From an uncultured Opitutia bacterium (lineage in GTDB: Bacteria; Verrucomicrobiota; Verrucomicrobiia; Opitutales; Opitutaceae): 64,000 nt of DNA. How positions within the stretch are numbered: the first letter of the stretch is position 1; every line of letters starts with the position of its first letter. The stretch spans positions 1 through 64,000 of the forward strand of contig CAITWF010000111.1 in the NCBI GenBank assembly GCA_903896015.1. The letters are read 5' to 3'. The notes under the pieces are model-generated. The model had not been told where the DNA came from and did not search any database. It saw nothing but the letters and a program-made list of their open reading frames with translations. Positions 25,291 through 33,134 of the stretch are shown here, piece by piece. The translations under genes were made by a program, and so were the position numbers.

Positions 25291-25845
25291 ATGACGCCGC
25301 GCCCGCTCCACGACGAAACCGAAAGCCGCAAGCGGCTCATGGCCCTGATGACGCGGCATCAGCGGCAAATCTTTGCCTACATCTACACGCTGGTGCCCGA
25401 TCGGCACGACGCCGAAGATTTGCTCCAGGAGACGAGTCTCGTGGTTTGTGAGAAGTTTCATGAGTTCACGCCCGGCACCGACTTCGTCGCGTGGGCCTGC
25501 CAGATCGCGTGGTGGCGCATCCGCTATTCGCGGCAGAAGTTCGCGCGTTCGAAGGTCGTCTTCGACGATGAGGTGCTCGAGGCGGTCGCGCGTACCGCGG
25601 GCGAGATGGCGCCCGAACTCGACGAACGCCACGAGGCGCTGGCGGGTTGCCTGAAAAAACTTCCCGCCCGCGACCGCGAGCTCGTGCTCACGCGCTACGA
25701 GCCGGGCAGTGGCGTGGCCGAGGCCGCGCGCCGCTCCGGCCGCTCGATGGACGCCGCTTACAAGGCGCTTAACCGCTTGCGGAAACTGCTGCACGACTGC
25801 GTAACCAACCAGCTTGCGCATGAACCGCCCGGAGGCGTCGCGTGA
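25291..25845 (+). CDS. ECF-type RNA polymerase sigma factor
   Basis: The 184-residue protein has sigma region 2 (HQRQIFAYIYTLVPDRHDAE, then DLLQETSLVV) and region 4 (LPARDRELVLTRYEPGSGV, then a helix-turn-helix). The form resembles the sigma subfamily common in Planctomycetes and Verrucomicrobia. Its stop overlaps the GTG of the FecR-LamG gene by four bases, a typical sigma/anti-sigma arrangement. Its target promoter is unknown; the shared motif in this window is one candidate. Confidence 0.9.
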   Translation: MTPRPLHDETESRKRLMALMTRHQRQIFAYIYTLVPDRHDAEDLLQETSLVVCEKFHEFTPGTDFVAWACQIAWWRIRYSRQKFARSKVVFDDEVLEAVARTAGEMAPELDERHEALAGCLKKLPARDRELVLTRYEPGSGVAEAARRSGRSMDAAYKALNRLRKLLHDCVTNQLAHEPPGGVA

Positions 25846-27437
25846 ATCTTTCGGACCGCGAGATTTTGGAATTGAATGAACTGTGCGGCGCCGTCGTCGA
25901 CGGTGCGCTGACCGAAGCGCAGCGCGCCCGGTTAGCGGGCTGGCTGGCGGACTCGGAGGAGGCGAGGCGCTTCTACGTGCGCGCGCTCGGCCAGTCGGCG
26001 AGCCTGCACACTTACGCCTCAGAGATGTGCGCCGAGGCGCCGGACATCAGCGTGCCACCGCAGCGGCTGGCGCGTGCGATGCGCTATGGCGTCTGGTGGG
26101 GCACCGTGTTGCCGGCCGCCGCCGCCCTCGTGATTGGCCTGTGGTTTTCCTATCGGCCGGCGACGGCGCAGGCCGCGCCCGCGAGCGAAGGTGTCGCGCG
26201 CCTCACGGGCGCGAAAAATTCCCGCTGGTCGGCTGTCGCCCTTCAGCCGGGCGATCGGATTGAAAAAAACCAGAAGCTCGAACTCGCCGCGGGCCTCGCC
26301 GAAATCACCTTCGACTCCGGCGCGCGCGTGGTGCTGGAGGGGCCGGCGGCGCTCGACGTGAATTCCGCGTGGGATGGCACGCTGCGCCAAGGCACGCTGA
26401 AGGCAAGTGTCCCGCCTGAGGCCATCGGGTTTCGCATTTCCAATTCCGCCGTCGACGTCGTTGATCTAGGCACCGAATTCACGATGATCGCGGACGGTCG
26501 CGGTGCGGCCGAGGTGCTCGTGCTCAAGGGCGAGGTCGAGGCGGCGCCGCGCGGCTCTGATGACGAGACGATCCTGCTGCGCGAAAACGAGGCGCGGCGT
26601 TTCGCGGCGTCCGGTGTGTCGGGCGTGAGCGATCAAGAGAAGAAATTTGCGCAGTTCACGCAGCCGCTGGCCCTCGACCGGTTTGCGCCGGCGATCAGCT
26701 ATGTGCACTGGTCGTTCGACGACGCGTCCGGCGAATTGCTCCGCGCCGAAGCCGGTGGCCGGCCGCTCGTGAGCAGCGACGCGCACCTGAGCTCCAGCGA
26801 CGCCGCGCTGCTCGCAGCCAGCCATGTCCCCGGCCGCCGCGCGCGCGCGCTGCATTTCGGCGGGCAGCTTTTTGCGCGCGCGAATGTGCCCGGCCTTTCC
26901 GGCGCCTCGCCGCGCACGGTGGCGTTTTGGGTGAAGGTCCCGGAGGGCGCCGCGACCGATGCCTGGATGGTGTCGTGGGGCACGGCCATGAAGAAACTCG
27001 GATCGCGCCCCGTGCAGATCAGTTGGAACCGCCGGCCGGGCGAAGGCTCGTTTGGCGCGCTGCGCACCGACTTTGGCGGCGGCTACGCCATCGGCTCGCA
27101 CGACCTGCGCGACGGACGCTGGCATCACGTGGCCGTTTATTTTTCCGCGGGCGACGAGACGGTGCCCATGCAGGTGCGGCAGTATGTCGATGGCCGGCTT
27201 GAGAGCAGCACGATCACGCACACGCCTGGCAAGTCCGGCACCGCACCGCTCACGGGTGGCGCTGCGCAGATGGATGTCGTCTGGCTCGGCTGCCGGCTCA
27301 CGGGCAAGCAGCCCGAGCGTTTTCGTGGCGAGCTCGACGAACTCTTCATCGCCGATCGCGGTCTCGAGCCGAACGAGATTGTCTCGTTGATGAACGACAA
27401 CCGCTTCCCGGCTTCCGCGGTCGCGACCGCACCGTGA
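25842..27437 (+). CDS. FecR-like anti-sigma protein with C-terminal LamG domain
   Basis: The 531-residue protein has a short cytoplasmic anti-sigma region (residues 1-80), one membrane segment near 88-104 (VLPAAAALVIGLWFSY), a FecR domain (about 115-240, with VVDLGTEFTMIADGRGAAEV), and a concanavalin-like LamG domain (about 290-525, with PRTVAFWVKVPEG and LDELFIADRGLEPNEI). It probably holds the upstream sigma factor at the membrane and may sense glycans through LamG. The start is a GTG overlapping the sigma stop. Confidence 0.88.
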   Translation: MNLSDREILELNELCGAVVDGALTEAQRARLAGWLADSEEARRFYVRALGQSASLHTYASEMCAEAPDISVPPQRLARAMRYGVWWGTVLPAAAALVIGLWFSYRPATAQAAPASEGVARLTGAKNSRWSAVALQPGDRIEKNQKLELAAGLAEITFDSGARVVLEGPAALDVNSAWDGTLRQGTLKASVPPEAIGFRISNSAVDVVDLGTEFTMIADGRGAAEVLVLKGEVEAAPRGSDDETILLRENEARRFAASGVSGVSDQEKKFAQFTQPLALDRFAPAISYVHWSFDDASGELLRAEAGGRPLVSSDAHLSSSDAALLAASHVPGRRARALHFGGQLFARANVPGLSGASPRTVAFWVKVPEGAATDAWMVSWGTAMKKLGSRPVQISWNRRPGEGSFGALRTDFGGGYAIGSHDLRDGRWHHVAVYFSAGDETVPMQVRQYVDGRLESSTITHTPGKSGTAPLTGGAAQMDVVWLGCRLTGKQPERFRGELDELFIADRGLEPNEIVSLMNDNRFPASAVATAP

Positions 27438-27445
27438 CTCTAACC

Positions 27446-28453
27446 ATGCGCTTCACCCCCTGCCTGATTTTTCTCTCGCTCGCCGCGGTCGCAACGGCGG
27501 TGCCGAACCAAAAAATTCTGTTCTTCACGAAGTGCTCCAATTTCGAGCACAACGTCGTCAAGGAGCGCGACGGCCGGCCGAGCTTCGCGGCGCAGGTGCT
27601 CGCGGCGCTCGGGCCGGCCCACGGCGTCGAGTTCGTGTGCTCGAAGGACGGCTCCAAGTTCACGCCGGACTACCTCGCGCAGTTCGATGCGTTTCTCTTC
27701 TACACCAGCGGCGATTTGCTCGCACCGGGCAACGACGGCAACCCGCCGATGACGCCGGCCGGCAAGCAGGCGCTGCTCGACGCGATCAAGAAAGGGAAGG
27801 GTTTCATCGGCACGCACTCGGCGGCCGACACGTTTCACACGGACGAGACCGCCGCGACCAACACAAACCAGCCGCGCACCTGGCGCTACCGCCAGCTCGG
27901 GGATAAAGCCGATCCTTACACGCAGATGATCGGCGGCGAACTGATCGTACACGGCTGCCAGCAAATCGCCGTTGCGCGCGTCATCGATTCGGCATTTCCC
28001 GGCTTTGGCCCACTCGGCGATCACGTCGAGCGGCAGGAGGAATGGTATTCGATGACGAACTTTGCCCCGGACCTGCACGTGCTGCTCGTCCTCGACACGG
28101 CGAAGATGCGCAACCCGTATCCCGATGAGCCGAACTGGCCGCCGGTCGGCTGGGACACGCCGTACAAGCGGCCCGCCTATCCCGTGACGTGGGCGCGCCG
28201 CTACGGTGAGGGTCGCGTGTTCTACACGGCGCTCGGCCACAGCGAGGAGACGTGGCGCGATCCCGTGTTTCAGCAAATTCTGTTCGGCGGGATCGACTGG
28301 GCGCTTGGCCGGGCGAAAAACGACGTCGCCCCGAATCTCGCGCAGGTCGCGCCGCGCGCCGCCGATTTGCCGCCGGTGTCCGCGCCGGTCGCGGGACTTC
28401 CGCCCGCCCCAAGAAAATTGGAAGGCCAGACCCCGTCCCATCACTATCCATGA
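27446..28453 (+). CDS. ThuA-domain exported protein
   Basis: The 335-residue protein has a Sec signal (MRFTPCLIFLSLAAVATAVP) and a ThuA/GATase1-like fold: KKGKGFIGTHSAADTFH, then YGEGRVFYTALGHSEETW and ILFGGIDWALGRA. ThuA proteins are linked to trehalose and other sugar metabolism, with no proven chemistry. The ATG at 27446 is preferred because it starts the signal. An in-frame GTG at 27434 would overlap the previous stop (GTGA) and cannot be excluded. The stop overlaps the VOC gene. Confidence 0.85.
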   Translation: MRFTPCLIFLSLAAVATAVPNQKILFFTKCSNFEHNVVKERDGRPSFAAQVLAALGPAHGVEFVCSKDGSKFTPDYLAQFDAFLFYTSGDLLAPGNDGNPPMTPAGKQALLDAIKKGKGFIGTHSAADTFHTDETAATNTNQPRTWRYRQLGDKADPYTQMIGGELIVHGCQQIAVARVIDSAFPGFGPLGDHVERQEEWYSMTNFAPDLHVLLVLDTAKMRNPYPDEPNWPPVGWDTPYKRPAYPVTWARRYGEGRVFYTALGHSEETWRDPVFQQILFGGIDWALGRAKNDVAPNLAQVAPRAADLPPVSAPVAGLPPAPRKLEGQTPSHHYP

Positions 28454-29454
28454 AACTCCGCCCCACAGCTTCGTTCATCTTGGCGTCCGTCGCGCTGCTG
28501 GCCTCGGCCGGCGCGCAAGAAGCGCCCAGGCGACCGCACATCCTCGGCGTTTCGCACGCCGCCTTCTACGTGACCGACATGGCGAAGGCGCGCGCGTTTT
28601 ACGAGGGGCTGTTTGGTTTCCAGTCGCCGTTTTCGATCCCGCGCAGGGATCCGAAGGAGCAGCTCGTCTGGATCAAAATCAATGATCACCAGACGATCGA
28701 GTTGTTCCCCGCCTCCGAGGTCGCGCCGGATGCGGACCGGCTTTATCACATCGCCCTTGAGGTCGACGACGCGGAGGCGATGCGCGTTTACCTGAAGTCG
28801 AAGGGCGTCGCGGTGCCCGAGAAGACCTCCGTCGGAAAAATCGGCAACAAAAACTATTTCGTGAAGGATCCGAACGGCAACACCGTCGAGATTGTCGAGT
28901 ATCTGGCGGACGGCTGGACGATGCGCGAAAAGGGAAAGTTCATGTCGGACCAACGCGTGTCGGTGCATATGCCGCACGTCGGCGTGATGGTCGGGCAGCT
29001 CGACGCGTCGATGAAATTCTACGGCGAAATTCTTGGTTTCGCCGAGATTTGGCGGGGTGGCGCAGGAAAAATCCTGAGTTGGGTTAACATGCGGGTACCC
29101 GACGGCACGGACTACATTGAGTTCATGCTCTACAACAAGGCCCCGACGCGCGACACGCTGCTGACCAAGCACCACATCTGCCTGGAGGTGCCGGACATCG
29201 TGAAGGCTTCGGAGATTCTCCAATCGCGCCCTTTGCCCGAGGGTTGCAAGCCGCCCGACGCGTTGAAGACCGGCGTAAACGGCAAACGACAAATCAATTA
29301 CTATGACCCCGACGGCACGCGCGTAGAAATCATGGAGCCGAAGACGTTCGACGGAAACCCCGTCCCGCCATCGAAGGCGCCGCCGCCGGAGCCGTTGCCC
29401 CCGTATGTGCCGGAGGGCGCGCTGAAGAAAGCCGCCGCCTCGACGAAAACCTGA
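28450..29454 (+). CDS. Exported protein with two VOC (glyoxalase/dioxygenase-fold) domains
   Basis: The 334-residue protein has a signal peptide (MKLRPTASFILASVALLASAGA), then two vicinal-oxygen-chelate modules. The first starts at HAAFYVTDMAKARAFYEGLF and contains VKDPNGNTVEIVEYL. The second starts at HVGVMVGQLDASMKFYGEIL and contains YYDPDGTRVEIME. It may bind a metal, but the reaction is not predictable. ATGA overlap with the ThuA stop implies coupling. It is the last gene of the sigma/FecR-LamG/ThuA/VOC run. Confidence 0.87.
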   Translation: MKLRPTASFILASVALLASAGAQEAPRRPHILGVSHAAFYVTDMAKARAFYEGLFGFQSPFSIPRRDPKEQLVWIKINDHQTIELFPASEVAPDADRLYHIALEVDDAEAMRVYLKSKGVAVPEKTSVGKIGNKNYFVKDPNGNTVEIVEYLADGWTMREKGKFMSDQRVSVHMPHVGVMVGQLDASMKFYGEILGFAEIWRGGAGKILSWVNMRVPDGTDYIEFMLYNKAPTRDTLLTKHHICLEVPDIVKASEILQSRPLPEGCKPPDALKTGVNGKRQINYYDPDGTRVEIMEPKTFDGNPVPPSKAPPPEPLPPYVPEGALKKAAASTKT

Positions 29455-29479
29455 GCGCGCTCGCGGCGTGGCGGACGGC

Positions 29480-30232
29480 TCAGGCTTTGAGCTTTTCCAA
29501 CGCCTCGCGGGCGCGGCGTTTCGCCTCGTCGTCGTATTTCAGCTTCCGCGGCAGCTCGAGGGCCTTGTGTAGTTCGCGTTCGGCCTCGCTGCGCTGACCG
29601 TCCGCCAGCAGTGCGAGGCCGAGTTCGGCGTGATGCGCGGGAACATCGGGCGCGAGCTCGACGGCGCGGCGCAGGTGCTTCACGCCCTCGGCGACCGACG
29701 CGGGTGGGAGGGCGCCGTAGACGAGTTTCACAAGAAAGCGCTTGGTCGCGCCGACGGAGGCGACCTCGTAGTGCCACTGGCCGAGCACATGGTGCGCGAA
29801 GTCTTCGTTGGGTTCGAGGGCGAGGGCTTGCTCGGCGTAATCCTTCACGAGCCGCGAATTTTCGATCTTGGTGCGGGTGTCGGAATACTGCCCGATCTTC
29901 GCGTAGCAGATCGCGAGGGAGAGGGTAATTTCGGGATTCTTCGGCGCGAGCTGGTGGGCCCGCAGTGTATAGGCCAGCGCCTGCTCGCAGAGATGGCGCT
30001 GCTCGATCGGATCGGCGAGATCGAGCGTGAGATCGGAATACTGCCGGGCGATTTTCTGGAGTACGATCGGATCGTTCGGACGCGCGGCGTCCGCTTGGAG
30101 GAAGAGGTGGAGCGCGGTTTTCGAATCGAAGCGCGCTTCGGCTGCAAGGGCCTGCTTGACGAGATCCACGTCGTCCGCGGCGTGAGCCATCCCGAGGCCC
30201 GCGAGAAACAAAATGAGCAGGTGTAGGCGCAT
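29480..30232 (-). CDS. Exported TPR protein resembling RMDN proteins
   Basis: The 250-residue protein has a signal peptide (MRLHLLILFLAGLGMAHA) and several TPR-like repeats. The block HHVLGQWHYEVASVGATKRF, then LVYGALPPASVAEGVKHLRR, resembles eukaryotic regulator-of-microtubule-dynamics (RMDN) proteins. It begins six bases after the upstream methyltransferase stop, so it is the last gene of the minus-strand lipid cluster. Its role is unknown; a periplasmic scaffold is the cautious reading. Confidence 0.75.
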   Translation of the reverse strand: MRLHLLILFLAGLGMAHAADDVDLVKQALAAEARFDSKTALHLFLQADAARPNDPIVLQKIARQYSDLTLDLADPIEQRHLCEQALAYTLRAHQLAPKNPEITLSLAICYAKIGQYSDTRTKIENSRLVKDYAEQALALEPNEDFAHHVLGQWHYEVASVGATKRFLVKLVYGALPPASVAEGVKHLRRAVELAPDVPAHHAELGLALLADGQRSEAERELHKALELPRKLKYDDEAKRRAREALEKLKA

Positions 30233-30238
30233 CGGCCG

Positions 30239-31249
30239 TTAGGGTCGGCGGAAGAGGTAGTGGCTCACGATCCACTCGTCGCCGCGGCGGTAGCCCCAGA
30301 GTTCGGCACAGCTCAGGTAGAACACGCGCCAATAGGCCCACCATTTTTCGGCGTGTTCGCGACCGTAGGTTTCGGCGAAGAGCGGGAGGATTTCGGCGCG
30401 GTGGGCGTCCATGTTTTTGAGCCAGTGCTCGGCGGTGCGCTGGTAGTGGGTGCCATTGACCTGCCAGTCACGGACAATCTTCAGGTCGTCTTGAAATTGT
30501 AACAGCAGGTCGTGTGCGGGCATCTGGCCGCCGGTAAAAAAGTAGCGGCTCATCCAGTCGGAAGCGTCACGCGCGACGAAGTGGTAGCTGTAGCGTGCGT
30601 GCGTGAAGATGTGCGTGAAGAGCAAGCCGCCGGGCTTCATCCAGCGCGCGATGTTTGCGAAGAGCAGCTGGTAGTTTTTCAGGTGCTCGAACATCTCGAC
30701 GGAGACGACGCGGTCGAACTGCGCGGGAGCGGTGTCGAAGACGTTGATGTCGCAGGTGATGATTTCGAGATTGGTGAGGCCGCGCTTTTTTGCCTCGACG
30801 TCGATGAACTCCTTCTGCGTGCGCGAATTCGAGATCGCGGTGATGCGGGCGTGCGGAAATTTTGCGGCGTTGTAGAGACAGAGCGAGCCCCAGCCGCAGC
30901 CGAGTTCGAGGATGCGCTGGCCGTCGGCGAGCTGGGCGCGTTCGGCGTAAAGCGCGAGCATCGCCTCTTCGGCCTCGGCGAGTGACTCGCGACCGGTCGG
31001 GTAGAGGCAGCCGGAGTATTTGAGGCGCGGGCCGAGGCAGAGTTGGTAGAAGCGCGTCGGCACTTCATAGTGCTGCTCGTTCGCCGCTGCGGTCTGCTCG
31101 GCGAGCGCGCGGGTCTTTAGATTGGCGACGTAGGCGGCGCGATCATAGACGGCGGACTCGTCACGCAGGCGTTGAGCCAGCAGCCGGCGGATGCCTAGGC
31201 GCAGCAAGGCATCGGGCAGCAGATTTTTTTCGAGAAGCGTGTCGATCAT
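30239..31249 (-). CDS. SAM-dependent methyltransferase, CFA/coclaurine N-methyltransferase-like
   Basis: The 336-residue protein has the SAM motif RILELGCGWGSLCLYNA near residue 120 and VVSVEMFEHLKNY. The C-terminal part (THARYSYHFVARDASDWMSR, YFFTGGQMPAHDLLLQFQDD, VNGTHYQRTAEHWLKNMDAH) resembles coclaurine-N-methyltransferase-type members of the cyclopropane synthase superfamily more than true Cfa. It may methylate a lipid, an amine or an unsaturated acyl chain. It is separated from the DUF1295 gene by a GTAG-rich inverted repeat. Confidence 0.85.
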   Translation of the reverse strand: MIDTLLEKNLLPDALLRLGIRRLLAQRLRDESAVYDRAAYVANLKTRALAEQTAAANEQHYEVPTRFYQLCLGPRLKYSGCLYPTGRESLAEAEEAMLALYAERAQLADGQRILELGCGWGSLCLYNAAKFPHARITAISNSRTQKEFIDVEAKKRGLTNLEIITCDINVFDTAPAQFDRVVSVEMFEHLKNYQLLFANIARWMKPGGLLFTHIFTHARYSYHFVARDASDWMSRYFFTGGQMPAHDLLLQFQDDLKIVRDWQVNGTHYQRTAEHWLKNMDAHRAEILPLFAETYGREHAEKWWAYWRVFYLSCAELWGYRRGDEWIVSHYLFRRP

Positions 31250-31254
31250 GGTGA

Positions 31255-31324
31255 GTAGCGCGTAGCGCGTAGTGAGTAGAAGGCAGGCGAGCGGTGACCA
31301 TGCTCACTACCCGCTACTGGCTAC
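31255..31324. repeat. Imperfect inverted repeat of GTAG-type units
   Basis: Arm 31255-31276 and arm 31303-31324 are inverted copies differing at three of 22 positions, built from short units such as GTAGCGC and GTAGTGAG. They can fold into a long hairpin between the DUF1295 and methyltransferase genes. There is no T-run, so it may be an intergenic repeat, an mRNA-stability element or a processing site. Confidence 0.7.
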
Positions 31325-31327
31325 GTG

Positions 31328-32113
31328 CTACTTCTTCGGGAACCACGGGACGAAGGCGCTCGTTGTCTGCTGATAGCGGCGATAGGCGTCGCCTCGGCTG
31401 CGGATGCTTTGCTCTTCGGTCATGGGTATGCCTGTTACGCGCAACAGCAGGTAAAGGATGCTCATGGGACCAATGATCGCGACCCAGCCCCAGGGCGAAG
31501 CGAGGGAGAAAACGAAATAGCTCACCCAGATGAGCCACTCGAAAAAGTAATTCGGGTGCCGGCTGTAACGCCACAGTCCGGCATCGCATACGCGGCCCTT
31601 GTTCGCTGGGTTGCGCTTGAATGCGGCCAGTTGCGCGTCGGCGAGCGCTTCGCCGCTAATCGCGACGAGCCAGAGGGCGGCGCCAGCGAATTCAAGCGGG
31701 CGCAGCGCGGGGGCGGGGTTCACGCAGGCGACGAGAAACGCGACACCGAGCAGCACGACTGACGCCGCCTGCATTTGGAAAAAGCCAAACATCTTCGCGG
31801 CAAGGTTTGCGGCCCAGTCTTTGCGCAACTGCACGTAGCGTCCGTCCTCGACCGGATGGTGCCCCATCACGCGAATAAAAAGGTGGGTGCCGAGTCGCGC
31901 GCTCCAGACCGCCGCCATGGCGGCGATGAGCGCCCGGCGGATGGGCCAGCCGGACCCGAGCAGCGCGTAACAGGCCGCCAGCGCGCCAAACGCATACGAC
32001 CACGCGATGTCGACGATGCCGTAGTTGTTCATCCGGCGTGCGACCAGATAGAGTACTGCGAACACGCCGCACAGCGCGGCGAGGGCGAGACCGGCGAGCG
32101 CGGGCGCGTTCAC
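31328..32113 (-). CDS. DUF1295 family membrane protein (steroid-reductase/ICMT-like fold)
   Basis: The 261-residue protein has about six hydrophobic segments. The C-terminal SRHPNYFFEWLIW motif is typical of DUF1295, related to steroid 5-alpha-reductase and isoprenylcysteine methyltransferase membrane folds. It could reduce or methylate a lipid. The start is a GTG overlapping the DUF2062 stop (GTGA); the frame stays open upstream but encodes no family sequence there. Confidence 0.85.
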   Translation of the reverse strand: MNAPALAGLALAALCGVFAVLYLVARRMNNYGIVDIAWSYAFGALAACYALLGSGWPIRRALIAAMAAVWSARLGTHLFIRVMGHHPVEDGRYVQLRKDWAANLAAKMFGFFQMQAASVVLLGVAFLVACVNPAPALRPLEFAGAALWLVAISGEALADAQLAAFKRNPANKGRVCDAGLWRYSRHPNYFFEWLIWVSYFVFSLASPWGWVAIIGPMSILYLLLRVTGIPMTEEQSIRSRGDAYRRYQQTTSAFVPWFPKK

Positions 32114-32664
32114 GGGATCGGCGGGCGCGAATGCTGATTTTCCGGCGGCGGGTCCTTGGGCGTCACGGTCACCCGCACGCGCGCCGCCTCGCGCAGGATC
32201 GGCAGGGCGATGTGATAAACGATCAGCGCCCAGAAAGGCGCGAGGATCGCCCAGACGACGATGGCGTGCAGGCCGGTCATGCCGAAGACCCGGAGGAACT
32301 GCATGGGCTCTTCCCAGAGCAGGTTGGCGAGCACGCGCATCTTGAACGGCCGGTGCGGTTCGCCGAACAGCCACTCGCCGGTGCGGATCATCCACCAGAT
32401 GAGCGGAATATGGATGGGCGTGCAGAGGTAGTTGACGACTTGGATGATGGGCTGATTGAGGCGCAGCGCGATACCGACGAGCAGGCAAAGCAGCGTGGTC
32501 GTGCCCAGGATGGGAAACAGCGCGATGGCGCTGCCGATTGCGATCGTGAGGGCCACTTTTTCCGGGGTGATGCCCTGCGTGAGCTGCGCGACGACCGGAT
32601 CGAGCACGCGCCGTTGCCAAACGGTGCGTGGCGGGCTGGTGGGAGCAGCAAGGGATTCAGGCAC
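32110..32664 (-). CDS. DUF2062 domain membrane protein
   Basis: The 184-residue protein has hydrophobic segments at about 35-65, 70-85 and 130-160. It contains the DUF2062 pattern TPEKVALTIAIGSAIALFPI, then LGTTTLLCLLVGIALRLNQP. The function of the domain is not established. It lies between DUF1475 and DUF1295 genes, and its stop overlaps the next start. Confidence 0.85.
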   Translation of the reverse strand: MPESLAAPTSPPRTVWQRRVLDPVVAQLTQGITPEKVALTIAIGSAIALFPILGTTTLLCLLVGIALRLNQPIIQVVNYLCTPIHIPLIWWMIRTGEWLFGEPHRPFKMRVLANLLWEEPMQFLRVFGMTGLHAIVVWAILAPFWALIVYHIALPILREAARVRVTVTPKDPPPENQHSRPPIP

Positions 32665-32721
32665 GGGACGAAAGGCATAACAAAGATTGCCCGGATGGGA
32701 AGCAGCGTTCGGCGGATTTTT

Positions 32722-33129
32722 TCAGGGCCCCGGCCACGCGAGCGCGATCACCGCGATTCCAATCACCGCGAGCGCGGGGCCGAGTTTGCCGGCGCCGTCG
32801 TGTCGGCGGGTGAGCACTTCGGCGAGTTTTCCGTCGGTGGGCGTGCGAAACAGTTCCGCGAGGCAATAGGACGACATCGCGATGTTGCCGAGCAGCATGA
32901 TGGCGACGAACCACGCGAGCCGCGAAACGATCGACGTCTCTTTGTAACACACCCACACGAAAAACGTGGTGAATCCCCAGTAGGCGTCGAACATCGTCGC
33001 GACGAACCAAGGATGCGCGAACACATCGCGCGGCACCGCGAAGAGCGGGCATTGCAGGCTCGCCCAGCTCGTAACCCAAAGCATGGAGGCGATCACGACG
33101 AGGAACAGCCCGCGAAGAAATACGATCAT
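32722..33129 (-). CDS. DUF1475-like small membrane protein
   Basis: The 135-residue protein has four hydrophobic segments. FATMF-type text is replaced here by WFVATMFDAYWGFTTFFVWV, followed by LAWFVAIMLLGNIAMSSY, the DUF1475 style of membrane protein with conserved acidic Asp in a helix. It begins five bases after the CFA-like stop, so it is probably translated with it. Function unknown. Confidence 0.7.
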   Translation of the reverse strand: MIVFLRGLFLVVIASMLWVTSWASLQCPLFAVPRDVFAHPWFVATMFDAYWGFTTFFVWVCYKETSIVSRLAWFVAIMLLGNIAMSSYCLAELFRTPTDGKLAEVLTRRHDGAGKLGPALAVIGIAVIALAWPGP

Positions 33130-33134
33130 CGTGC

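Noticed and set aside
31301-31335. GTAG inverted repeat as an intrinsic terminator or CRISPR-like array
   Set aside because: There is no T-run, and the short units are not spaced repeats with variable spacers.
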